From an uncultured Collinsella sp. (lineage in GTDB: Bacteria; Actinomycetota; Coriobacteriia; Coriobacteriales; Coriobacteriaceae): DNA of 56,457 bases. The notes below the pieces were generated by a model that had not been told where the DNA came from, did not search any database, and worked only from the letters and a program-made list of their open reading frames with translations. Where the stretch lies: positions 1 through 56,457 of the forward strand of contig CABUWV010000014.1 in assembly GCA_902495355.1 (NCBI GenBank), given 5' to 3'. Shown piece after piece: positions 7,486 through 15,323 of the stretch. How positions within the stretch are numbered: the stretch's first letter is position 1; each line of letters opens with the position of its first letter. The position numbers and the translations under genes were made by a program.

Positions 7486-8325
7486 TTATTCGCCCGGGTT
7501 GATGTTCGCGTAGAACTCCGCCCCGTCGTCCAGGCGCAGGATGCCCACGCGACCGAACTCGGAGCCGGTGGCGGCAGCGCAGTCGATGTCGATGCGATCG
7601 GGCACACCGGCGGCATCCTCGCCGCCCAGGCGCACAATCTGCCCGCGGCCCGACTCCTCGTCGAGCCCCGCAAGACCACCGACCTCGCAATAACGCCCGA
7701 GCGACACCGTTGGCGTGTGACCGCTCACCACGACCGGACCCTTGCCCTCGGCAGAAAGCAGCCCGGTCGGCACATCCCAATAGCCGTGACGAATCCAGAG
7801 CAAGTCATCGGACGACTGTACGGCGAGCATTTGCTGCAGCAGCTCGCGATCGGCATCGACCGCTCCCCTGCCGTCGCCGCAATCGACACCATGCTCAAGC
7901 AAAAACGCACGCGCCGCCTCGGTCTGAATGCCGGCGTGCACCAGCAGGTACGGCCGCTCGGCAGTCTCGACCACCGCGTAGAGCGGCAGCGCGGCCATCC
8001 ATCGCACGAGCTCCTCGTATGCCTCAAATTCCATGTCGTTGAGCTGCTCGCGCGTCGTCCAGCCACCGTTGATATCCCAGGTCTCGGCATCGAGCGGATC
8101 CTGGCCAATGGTGGCATCGAGCATGATCTGCTCGTGATTGCCCTTGAGCACGCGGGCGTTGGGCAGCGAGCGCACAAGCTTAATAACGCCGACCGGATCG
8201 GGCCCGCGATCGATCATGTCGCCCAGCACGTACAGTGTGTCGTCGGACGTCAACGAGATCTTAGACAGGGCCTCGTCAAGCGCACGCACGTGCCCGTGAG
8301 CATCAGATGTCACATAGATCGCCAT
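7486..8325 (-). CDS. Metallophosphoesterase (ApaH/PrpE-like Ser/Thr phosphatase family)
   Basis: The 279-residue protein carries the calcineurin-like phosphoesterase motifs in order: TSDAHGH (metal site 1), GDMIDRGPD (about 35-43), GNHE (about 62-65) and a late VSGHTP segment. These ligate a two-metal centre. Family members act on phosphoproteins, Ap4A or other phosphoesters, and the substrate cannot be told from sequence. The ATG at 8325 has AAGGAG 9 nt upstream. It stands alone and is divergent from the antiporter gene. Confidence 0.9.
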   Translation of the reverse strand: MAIYVTSDAHGHVRALDEALSKISLTSDDTLYVLGDMIDRGPDPVGVIKLVRSLPNARVLKGNHEQIMLDATIGQDPLDAETWDINGGWTTREQLNDMEFEAYEELVRWMAALPLYAVVETAERPYLLVHAGIQTEAARAFLLEHGVDCGDGRGAVDADRELLQQMLAVQSSDDLLWIRHGYWDVPTGLLSAEGKGPVVVSGHTPTVSLGRYCEVGGLAGLDEESGRGQIVRLGGEDAAGVPDRIDIDCAAATGSEFGRVGILRLDDGAEFYANINPGE

Positions 8326-8578
8326 GGTACGCCTCTCCTTGCATTGCGGCCGAAGCCAGGCGCCGCAACTAAAACTTCAAGTTGAACTTAAACGTTACCC
8401 ATTGTACTCCGTTGCAATAAAGCTGGAAAGGGTTTCCGAGCAGAGGCAAAGACGGCAGCCGTCTATGACGATATCGCGCACGCCCGCAATCCAACCCCAT
8501 AAACCCACCATCTTTGGGTACAAATAACCGCAGGCAACTGACCGTGCCACGCCAACCACCCAGGAGCGGACACCATCT

Positions 8579-10180
8579 ATGAACCAGATCCTTCTCTTTA
8601 TCGGCCTCGTCATCATTTTGTGCCTGACCATCAAACCCGTCGGCAAAAAACTCCCCTTCCCCACCCTGCTCATCTTTATCGCGCTCGGCATGCTGTTGGG
8701 CGTCAACGGCCCGGCGCATATCGACTTTAGCGACTATGCGCTCACCGAAACCGTCTGCAACACGGCGCTGCTGTTCATCATGTTCTACGGCGGCTTTAAC
8801 ACCAATATCGACCGTGCCAAACCCGTCGCTGCGCCGGCGGTGCTGCTGAGCACGCTCGGCGTCGTCATCACCGCTGGCATTACGGGTGCGTTTGCGCATT
8901 TCGTGCTGGGTTTCGACTGGATCGGCGGTCTGCTGCTGGGCTCGGTCGTAGCATCCACCGATGCGGCCAGCGTCTTTAGCGTGCTGCGCGAGCACAGCCT
9001 GTCACTGAGGGGCGGGACTGACTCGCTGCTCGAGGTCGAATCGGGCTCCAACGACCCCGTCGCCTACATGCTCACCGCCGTGCTCGCCACACTCGCGGCC
9101 GGCGGCGACATCAACATTCCCGCACTGCTGGCCAAGCAGATTATCCTGGGCGTGGGCGTGGGCCTTGCCATCGGCTGGGCGGCGGGCCGCCTGATTGAAC
9201 GCGCGCACGCAACGGCCGAGGGCGCGCAGACCATCTTTTTGTTCGCCGTGGCCATCGTCGCCTACGCACTGCCGAGCTACCTGGGCGGCAACGGCTTTTT
9301 GGCTGTATACCTGGCCGGCATTGTGCTGGGTGCCAGCGACATCACCGGCAAAGTCGAGATGGCGCACTTCTTTGACACCCTCACCGAGATGGCAGAGATG
9401 ACGATCTTCTTCTTGCTCGGCCTGCTCGTGACGCCCGCGCGCCTGCCACAGATGCTGCTGCCGGGCCTGGCGCTCATGGCGTTCATGCTCTTCGTGAGCC
9501 GCCCCATCGCCGTGGGCATGCTCCTGGCGCCGTTTAGGACGAACCCTCGCCAGGTCGCGCTCGTAAGCTGGGCGGGTCTGCGCGGAGCAGCTTCGGTCGT
9601 CTTTAGTCTCTTTGCCGTGGTAGCCGGCGTTCCCGGCGGACACGACCTATTTGACCTGGTGTTTGTGATTGCCGTGTCGAGCATCGTGGTGCAGGGCTCG
9701 CTGCTGCCGGCGGTGGCGAAAAAGCTCGACATGATCGATGCGGCAGGCGACGTACGCCGCACCTTTAACGACTACCGCGACGAGGACGGCATGTCGTTTG
9801 TAAAGCTCAAGGTGGGCGCTGGACATCCGTTTGCCGGACGCTCGCTCGCGGACATTGGCAGCGCGACGGACATGCTCGTTGTCCTGGTGCTGCGCGACGG
9901 GGCGCACCCGGTACTGCCCAATGGCGACACCGTGATCCAGGAAGGTGATCTGCTGGTGATGGCCGCCCCAACGTTCGAAGAGCGTGCCGAGGTTACGCTG
10001 CGCGAGGTCACCGTGACGCCCCACGGTCGCCTGGCCGGCCAGCGCCTGCGCGACGTGCCACAAGGCAAACATCCGTTTATTGTGGTGATGCTCAAGCGCG
10101 AAGGCCAAACGATCATCCCCGATGGCAACACCCTAATAAACGCCGGCGACGAAGCCGTTATCGCTACGCTTGCGTCGTAG
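8579..10180 (+). CDS. CPA1-type K+(Na+)/H+ antiporter with C-terminal RCK_C domains
   Basis: The 533-residue protein has about 12 membrane segments over residues 1-390, including the CPA1 signatures STDAASVFSVLRE and LLEVESGSNDPVAYMLT with the ion-binding ND. A cytosolic tail follows with two TrkA_C/RCK_C-like modules (VGAGHPFAGRSLADIG and TPHGRLAGQRLRDVP, each followed by a VLRDG or LKREG strand). This layout matches NhaP2/CvrA-type potassium-proton antiporters, which adjust cytoplasmic cation and pH; RCK_C domains usually bind regulatory nucleotides. AGGAG lies 12 nt before the ATG, a little far. Confidence 0.88.
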   Translation: MNQILLFIGLVIILCLTIKPVGKKLPFPTLLIFIALGMLLGVNGPAHIDFSDYALTETVCNTALLFIMFYGGFNTNIDRAKPVAAPAVLLSTLGVVITAGITGAFAHFVLGFDWIGGLLLGSVVASTDAASVFSVLREHSLSLRGGTDSLLEVESGSNDPVAYMLTAVLATLAAGGDINIPALLAKQIILGVGVGLAIGWAAGRLIERAHATAEGAQTIFLFAVAIVAYALPSYLGGNGFLAVYLAGIVLGASDITGKVEMAHFFDTLTEMAEMTIFFLLGLLVTPARLPQMLLPGLALMAFMLFVSRPIAVGMLLAPFRTNPRQVALVSWAGLRGAASVVFSLFAVVAGVPGGHDLFDLVFVIAVSSIVVQGSLLPAVAKKLDMIDAAGDVRRTFNDYRDEDGMSFVKLKVGAGHPFAGRSLADIGSATDMLVVLVLRDGAHPVLPNGDTVIQEGDLLVMAAPTFEERAEVTLREVTVTPHGRLAGQRLRDVPQGKHPFIVVMLKREGQTIIPDGNTLINAGDEAVIATLAS

Positions 10181-10197
10181 CCATCCCCACCCATAAG

Positions 10198-10260
10198 TTG
10201 CGGTGAAATAGGGACTGAATAGGCTTCTGAACAGCCATTTCAGTCCCTATTTCACCGCAA
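10198..10260. repeat. 22-bp perfect palindromic repeat, TTGCGGTGAAATAG family
   Basis: The arms at 10198-10219 and 10239-10260 are perfect complements, just after the antiporter stop codon. Related copies lie at 50645-50713 and 53919-53985. Between this element and the promoter at 10451 I see only the terminator at 10308-10341; 10342-10450 holds nothing recognisable. Confidence 0.8.
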
Positions 10261-10307
10261 GTTATTGAGGGGATGGGTTGAAAAACATTTGAATTGACAC
10301 CGAAATG

Positions 10308-10341
10308 AAAAAAGCCGGGGGATGTCCCTCGGCATTTTTTA
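10308..10341 (+). terminator. Rho-independent terminator after the antiporter gene
   Basis: GCCGGGGG and CCCTCGGC form an 8-bp stem (one G-U pair) with an ATGT loop, followed by CATTTTTT. An A-run before the stem makes it potentially bidirectional. Confidence 0.8.
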
Positions 10342-10450
10342 TGTGAGCCAAGACTAAACAGTTCTCTGGAAACCGCCGGCGCCATTGCGTCAGCAATTTA
10401 CGAGCCGCTCTACCCAACCTCTCGGCGGCTTAGGACTTTTCGCAGGTAGT

Positions 10451-10479
10451 TTGACGAACATATGTTTGCTTATTATAAT
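10451..10479 (+). promoter_or_regulatory. Strong sigma-70-type promoter for the DUF3800 gene
   Basis: TTGACG at 10451-10456 and a perfect TATAAT at 10474-10479 are 17 bp apart. Transcription would begin near 10486, giving a leader of about 110 nt before the start codon at 10597. It lies in an AT-rich patch unlike the surrounding DNA. Confidence 0.85.
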
Positions 10480-10520
10480 ATTACTTGAAAGCACCCCTTA
10501 TCTCATGGTATAAAGAATAC

Positions 10521-10593
10521 GGTTCCCTCCAAAAGAGGGGCCTCCAAGAGCCGGGGTCTTACCCCCGGCATTTTTTTGCAAAAATGGAGGCCC
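10521..10593 (+). ncRNA. Structured leader RNA with terminator and Shine-Dalgarno-sequestering helix (DUF3800 motif-like)
   Basis: Three elements are visible. Hairpin 1 pairs CCCTC 10525-10529 with GAGGG 10535-10539. Hairpin 2 pairs GCCGGGG 10550-10556 with CCCCGGC 10563-10569 and is followed by seven Ts (10571-10577), a textbook terminator. The third helix pairs GGGCCTCC 10538-10545 with GGAGGCCC 10586-10593, which contains the Shine-Dalgarno of the next gene. Hairpin 1 and the third helix share bases, so they compete. Published DUF3800 motif RNAs are conserved structures found next to DUF3800 genes; whether this belongs to a known class needs a covariance search. Confidence 0.75.
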
Positions 10594-10596
10594 ATC

Positions 10597-11274
10597 ATGA
10601 GCGAACTCTCCGTCTTTGTTGACGAATCTGGCGACCTCGGAGGCGTCTCCAACTACTACCTCGTCACCCTCGTTTTTCACGATCAAAACGATGCAATCGT
10701 TGAACGCATTGACCGCTACGAGCGCGCCCTGTCGCAGTCCTCGCTTCCCAATACGCCTTTTCATGCAGGACCCCTACTGAATGGAAACGGCGACTACAAA
10801 GATCTTCCCAAGGAGCAGCGAAGGCACATGTTGAGCGCATTTCGCGCGTTCATTCAGCATCTCCCCATACGCTATCTCTGTCTGCAATACCGAATGAGCG
10901 AATTCGCCGGCAATCAAAACGGTCTCGCGGAGAGAATGAGGCGAGACCTCACAGTTGAACTTTTCGACCATCTGGAATTCTTCCAGCGATACGACACCGT
11001 TAAGATTTACTACGACAACGGCCAACCAATTGTAACGGAGGTCATTCATTCTGCGCTTGAGTACGTTCTAGCAAGGGATGTCATCGTATACCGAGAAGCC
11101 ACACCACGAGCCTACCGGCTATTCCAAGTTGCTGACTACATCTGTACGATCGAGCTAACGGCTATCAAGTTTGACAGCAAGGAAGATACAAAGACTGATC
11201 GGCTATTTTTTGGAACCCGAAGGACGTTCAAAAAGGGATTTCTCTTATATCTCAGGAAGAAAAGGATGAACTGA
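10597..11274 (+). CDS. DUF3800 domain protein
   Basis: The 225-residue protein opens with the DUF3800 hallmark SVFVDESGDLG. It continues with a central IYYDNGQP and the C-terminal FQVADYICTIEL, whose acidic residues are thought to form an RNase H-like active site in this family. Biochemical function is not established; such genes are common in defence islands and mobile elements. The ATG at 10597 is preferred because GGAGG lies 6 nt upstream; the TTG at 10576 falls inside the terminator's T-run. It ends 7 bp from the convergent last gene of the BREX operon. Expression is probably controlled by the leader RNA at 10521-10593. Confidence 0.85.
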   Translation: MSELSVFVDESGDLGGVSNYYLVTLVFHDQNDAIVERIDRYERALSQSSLPNTPFHAGPLLNGNGDYKDLPKEQRRHMLSAFRAFIQHLPIRYLCLQYRMSEFAGNQNGLAERMRRDLTVELFDHLEFFQRYDTVKIYYDNGQPIVTEVIHSALEYVLARDVIVYREATPRAYRLFQVADYICTIELTAIKFDSKEDTKTDRLFFGTRRTFKKGFLLYLRKKRMN

Positions 11275-11281
11275 CCCGGGG

Positions 11282-11494
11282 TCACCAGTCGTCAGACGCT
11301 CCGCAGTCGTCATCGACGGCAAAGTCGCGGAGGTCGAGGCCTTCGCGTTCGGCTCGGACTAGGAGCTCTTGAGGTGACTCGCCCTCGATATCCATCACGT
11401 CGAGCATGGCGGCCGGAAAGCCCACGCCTGCCGCACTCCCCGCGCGGTCGAGCAGGCTCTCGCGCAGCTGGTCAACATCGACATCGATCTTCAT
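11282..11494 (-). CDS. Small acidic protein, last gene of the BREX operon
   Basis: This 70-residue acidic protein has a VGFPAAMLDVMDIEGESPQE core followed by ELLVRAEREGLDLRDF. I have a general memory of similar small proteins in Bacillota and Actinomycetota (FP.A..D....S..EL...A...G.DL..Y) with no assigned function. A strong TAGGAGG lies 7 nt upstream of the ATG. It follows the 454-aa gene by 27 bp on the same strand, so it is almost certainly co-transcribed with the BREX genes. Its role there is unknown; a small acidic protein could be a partner or a DNA-mimic-like factor, but nothing in the sequence shows this. Confidence 0.75.
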   Translation of the reverse strand: MKIDVDVDQLRESLLDRAGSAAGVGFPAAMLDVMDIEGESPQELLVRAEREGLDLRDFAVDDDCGASDDW

Positions 11495-11521
11495 AGTGAA
11501 ACCTCCTACCGGATCAGACCC

Positions 11522-12886
11522 CTACTCAGCAGCGCCGAGCGCATTCACGGCTGCAACAAAAGCTGCAACCTGCTTGTCATCCATCTTCGTAGCCAAACGC
11601 CCCACGGACTCATCGTAGGCGAACTGAACCTTATCGATAAAGCAATCCCAAGCACGCTCGTCCACACGCACGGCGGCCTCGCAATACTGGCTGAGCTTTT
11701 TGAGTCCATACCAAAACGCATTTACATGGCGCGCGGGGTCCTCGTCCAGCACGCCATCGTAGCGGCGCCCGTTAAACTCGCGCATGCGCGCCACGGCAAC
11801 CTCGAGCGAGTCGCCGCCCTCGGCCAAAGCCTCATCAACAAGCTCGGGAATCGGAACCTCACGTCGAACATCGTGCCTGGTAGCGCCATCGTACTCGCCC
11901 ACCAACACATCTTTGTCAAGCCTAGAATCGTAGTCGAAATAACTACTGCCCTGGCAAATCCCATGCGGGGAGCCCGTGCCAAACGCGCAGAATAACCCGC
12001 CGTCGGCAACAACTCGACGGTAGGTCTCAAACGACTTCTTAACCTGAGCGAGCAACTCGGAAAGCTCCCCGGCATCGCACGCCGTCTCGCACGCAATGCA
12101 CGCAGACTCAGGCAACGATACCGGCTCCACCGTGCTCCCCGCAACGCGGGCGGCGCGCTCGGCCCGATACGCCTGCGCCGCCAAGCGCGCTCGCTGCGCA
12201 GCGCCGCGCACGTTGGTAAGCTCACGCTCCAACGCCACGTCATCAGCAACATCGCCAGCAACATCGCTCTCAGACCCGCCGGCACCCTGCGACCCCGTCG
12301 CACTCAGCTCGGACTCAAACGTCGCCGTGATCATGCCCGCAAGGTCCGTCGCATCGGCGGCACAACGCATCTGCTCCAGCTGCGCACACAGCAGATCGGC
12401 ATCCAGAGGCACGGCCTCGGCAATGTGCACATCACTCAAACGCGCCGTGCCCTGCAACACCAAAGCCCCCGCGGCATCGTACGCTGCGCGAACCCTGGCC
12501 GCAGTATTGGCCCGCAGCTTTACCTCGACAAACGCAAGTGTCTGCTCCAGTCGCGTCAGCAACTCGGCCTTGTCCTCCATACGCAAAAAGGCAGCATAGC
12601 GGCGCTCCATCCGCAGCGGACCAACAATGCCCGCCCGCTTGCGAGCGCGTGCAAGCGCGGCGCCCTCAACACGGCGAACATACCCGTCAACAGCCCGCAC
12701 GGCAGACTCGCGCGCAGCGTGCTCGGAAGCCTCGACGCCCCTAAGCACGCCCAGCAGCTCGCGGGAGCGCGCCCTGCGCACCAGCTCACCGCGATCGTAC
12801 TGCTCAAGCGCCGTCTGACGCTTGGCTACCGACTCAAAGCCAAACAGCTCGTCGAGCAACTCGCCAACAGAACGCTCGCTCGCCAT
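11522..12886 (-). CDS. Unrecognised 454-aa protein in the BREX operon
   Basis: I do not recognise this protein. Residues 1-260 are rich in Ala, Arg and Glu and look largely helical, with long heptad-like stretches. A CIACETAC cluster follows at about 264-271, which could bind metal or form disulfides. The last 180 residues look more conserved and globular, with GGLFCAFGTGSPHG, YFDYDSRLDKDVLVGEYDG and HVNAFWYGLKKLSQYCEAAVRV. The ATG at 12886 has AGGGAGG 7 nt upstream. It follows brxL by 74 bp and precedes the 70-aa gene by 27 bp, all on one strand. It is not among the core genes of type 1 BREX, so it is a candidate accessory factor. Confidence 0.75.
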   Translation of the reverse strand: MASERSVGELLDELFGFESVAKRQTALEQYDRGELVRRARSRELLGVLRGVEASEHAARESAVRAVDGYVRRVEGAALARARKRAGIVGPLRMERRYAAFLRMEDKAELLTRLEQTLAFVEVKLRANTAARVRAAYDAAGALVLQGTARLSDVHIAEAVPLDADLLCAQLEQMRCAADATDLAGMITATFESELSATGSQGAGGSESDVAGDVADDVALERELTNVRGAAQRARLAAQAYRAERAARVAGSTVEPVSLPESACIACETACDAGELSELLAQVKKSFETYRRVVADGGLFCAFGTGSPHGICQGSSYFDYDSRLDKDVLVGEYDGATRHDVRREVPIPELVDEALAEGGDSLEVAVARMREFNGRRYDGVLDEDPARHVNAFWYGLKKLSQYCEAAVRVDERAWDCFIDKVQFAYDESVGRLATKMDDKQVAAFVAAVNALGAAE

Positions 12887-12960
12887 GGCAAGGCCTCCCT
12901 ACTCGAACACGCCAACACGCCCGCGGGCCCACGCGCACGCAAGCCCGCACGCCCGCACTT

Positions 12961-15312
12961 CTACAGATCCAGCGCCTTCTTCGCGGCATCAACCGGGTCG
13001 CCATCCATGTAGAACACCGGGCTCAACCCCGAGATAATCTCGGACGAAACACTCTGCAAGCCCGCGATGGCGCTCAGCGGCAAAATAACGCGCTTGGCGC
13101 CGGCGTTTTTGGCCACGCGCATAATGTCCTCGAGCCCTCGGATCTCATCCATAGAGCCCGACATGCGCAAGATTCCCGGAATCGCCAGCGCGGGCATCAC
13201 CGGGCGGTTGCACGCCGCGGAGCACAGGCCCACAAACTCGGCGAGCGAAACTTCCTCGGACAGCCCCTTGCTCTGCAGGTCGTTGTAGAACAGCAGATAA
13301 TCCTTGGAGCCAATGTGCACGCCCGGTGCCACGCGGTTCGCCAGGTTCACAAAGTTGTCGAACGCGGCCTCCAGCGTATCGCGCACCGGCTTGTTAAATG
13401 CCACGCCCTCGTGCTTAAACTTGCACTCGCCGGCAACCGCCTTGTTCTCCAGCTTGTACACGGCGACCTCGCCGCCCTGCGACCTGCCCACGCCAAACAC
13501 GTGACCGGACAGCAGCGGCCCGTCGGGAATCAGCGTGTCCTCGCTCTGCTCGGGCACGCGCACAACGTGCACGTCCTGCGGGTTGTCGGCATCCATATAG
13601 CCCAGGTTGACGTCGATAAACTCGACGCCCGCCATAATCTTGAGCTGTTCCTTTACGCGACGACGGCCCTCGATGGCGTAGTCCAGCAGCCAGCGCACAT
13701 CGTCCTTGTCCATGGCCTCGTCGGGGAACAGCAGCTTGGCCAGACCGCTAAAGGTCTTGCGCACGGCGATCTCGTCACGCTTGTTAAAGTCGCTGTTAAA
13801 GCGGAAGTAACGGTCGATATGGTGCGTAAAGTCCTTGCGGCGCATCTCCTTGCAAAACTCCGACAGGCAGTCGGTGATCAGACCATAATGACCAGTCAGC
13901 AGGCTCGAGCGCATCTTAGGAATTTCCCAACCCGGCAGGTAATAGTGGATACGGTCAAAGAAGGCCGAATCGTTGTTAAACTCCGGCGGAAATGGATCAA
14001 ACAGGTGCGTGGTCTTAAGGACATTTTGCACGGTGTCGTTGATGTTGCCCTCAAAGACCATGGAGGCATCGGCGTTAATCTGGTCGCGGCCGCGCGCATA
14101 GCTGCCGCTCGCCATGTAGTCCTTCATGATCTGCACGGCGTTGGTGTCCTTAAAGCGCATGCCGGCGACCTCGTCGAACGTCACGCAGTCCCAGTGGCCC
14201 ACCAAGCCCACGCGATCGGCGCGCATGGAGTTCATGCGGCCGAACAGGTTGGCCGTGGTGGTCTGGCCGCCCGAAAGCAAGATGGCGTAGGGCGAGACCT
14301 CTTTGTAGATATGGCTCTTGCCGGTGCCGCGGGGGCCCAGCTCGCACAGGTTGTAGTTGCGCTCGATCAGCGGCACCATGCGCTCGATAAAGTGCAGGCG
14401 CTCTTTCTCGGAAAGCTCGCTGGGTTCGTAGCCAGCCGAACGCAGCAGCATGTTGAGCCACTCGTCGCGCGTAAAGTATTGGCGCTCGTCAACCATGGCA
14501 TCCAAGTCCAAATTGGGCATCTGGATGGGCGTGAGCGAAGCCACGCTAAACGGAGAATCCTCGGGTCCGCGCTTTTTGCGCTTGGCCTTGGAGCGGCGCG
14601 GCGCATCGTCGCCAAAGACCTCCATGCCAAACTCGTCTTCCTCATCCACGGGATGGCGATACTCGATGCTCATAATGCACCAAATACCACCCTGCAGAAT
14701 CTTGGAATAGTCGCGCACGTACTCGGCCGGCATCACAAACGGCTCGATGGTCAGGTTGGCAAACGAGGCCACGTAAATATCTTTGTACTCGTCGAGCTTG
14801 GCCGTCACCTTATCGATGATGGTAAAGCGGCCCAGCTCGCGAATCTTGGACTTAATGCGCTCGGACTCGTCGGGGCGCACGTAGTTATCGGTAAGAATCC
14901 TGCGAATGCGGTCAAGGCCCTCCGCCACGGCTTCCTCGTCATCGGTTGAGCAATACATGCCCAGCAGGTACTCCAGCACAAAGGTTGGCACGTTGGCGCC
15001 ACGCTTCATAAGGGCCGTCAGGTCCTTGCGCACGATCTTGCCAGCAAAGTGCTCGAGCAGTTTGCCGTCAAGGCCATCCATGTCGTAGCCGTCGTCCTCG
15101 GGAGCCTCGTCAACAGCCTGGTCATAGCCATCGGTCGAGGATTCGTCCTTGGTGGTCGCCGCAGACTCAACGGGCACAGCACCCAACGGCTCCGGGGCAG
15201 GCACGGCCTCCTCCGCAGGCACGGCCTCCTCCGCAGGCACGGCCTCCTCCACGGGCACATCCACATCAATCGAGGGAACTTTCCACAGATTGTCGTCATT
15301 GCTATCAAACAT
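12961..15312 (-). CDS. brxL: BREX system Lon-like AAA+ protein BrxL
   Basis: The 783-residue protein has the BrxL arrangement: an N-terminal part (DGKLLEHFAGKIVRKDLT, ANVPTFVLEYLLGMY), an AAA+ core with Walker A GPRGTGKSH (about 327) and Walker B CVTFDEVAG (about 377), and a C-terminal Lon-protease-like domain. BrxL is known as a DNA-binding hexameric ATPase needed for phage restriction; protease activity has been doubted. I do not see the usual Lon GPSAG serine motif here. Before residue 80 there is an acidic, low-complexity linker with EEAVPA repeats encoded by three 18-bp units. The ATG at 15312 is preferred over the GTG at 15321 because AGGAG lies 8 nt upstream. It starts 11 bp after pglZ. 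Confidence 0.93.
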   Translation of the reverse strand: MFDSNDDNLWKVPSIDVDVPVEEAVPAEEAVPAEEAVPAPEPLGAVPVESAATTKDESSTDGYDQAVDEAPEDDGYDMDGLDGKLLEHFAGKIVRKDLTALMKRGANVPTFVLEYLLGMYCSTDDEEAVAEGLDRIRRILTDNYVRPDESERIKSKIRELGRFTIIDKVTAKLDEYKDIYVASFANLTIEPFVMPAEYVRDYSKILQGGIWCIMSIEYRHPVDEEDEFGMEVFGDDAPRRSKAKRKKRGPEDSPFSVASLTPIQMPNLDLDAMVDERQYFTRDEWLNMLLRSAGYEPSELSEKERLHFIERMVPLIERNYNLCELGPRGTGKSHIYKEVSPYAILLSGGQTTTANLFGRMNSMRADRVGLVGHWDCVTFDEVAGMRFKDTNAVQIMKDYMASGSYARGRDQINADASMVFEGNINDTVQNVLKTTHLFDPFPPEFNNDSAFFDRIHYYLPGWEIPKMRSSLLTGHYGLITDCLSEFCKEMRRKDFTHHIDRYFRFNSDFNKRDEIAVRKTFSGLAKLLFPDEAMDKDDVRWLLDYAIEGRRRVKEQLKIMAGVEFIDVNLGYMDADNPQDVHVVRVPEQSEDTLIPDGPLLSGHVFGVGRSQGGEVAVYKLENKAVAGECKFKHEGVAFNKPVRDTLEAAFDNFVNLANRVAPGVHIGSKDYLLFYNDLQSKGLSEEVSLAEFVGLCSAACNRPVMPALAIPGILRMSGSMDEIRGLEDIMRVAKNAGAKRVILPLSAIAGLQSVSSEIISGLSPVFYMDGDPVDAAKKALDL
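15197..15250 (-). repeat. Tandem 18-bp coding repeats in the BrxL N-terminal linker
   Basis: Three consecutive identical copies of GCAGGCACGGCCTCCTCC encode repeated EEAVPA units in an acidic linker near residues 20-40. The unit is a multiple of three, so gain or loss of copies would change linker length without a frameshift. Confidence 0.85.
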
Positions 15313-15323
15313 AGGGCACACTC

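Noticed and set aside
10342..10450. GC-rich pairing segments as a possible tRNA or small RNA
   Set aside because: No cloverleaf, TPsiC-like loop or terminator could be fitted.
10576..10596. TTG at 10576 as the DUF3800 start
   Set aside because: It lies in the T-run of the leader terminator and upstream of the GGAGG site that serves the ATG at 10597.
15197..15250. Tandem repeats as a CRISPR array
   Set aside because: The units are 18 bp, contiguous and without spacers, and encode part of BrxL in frame.
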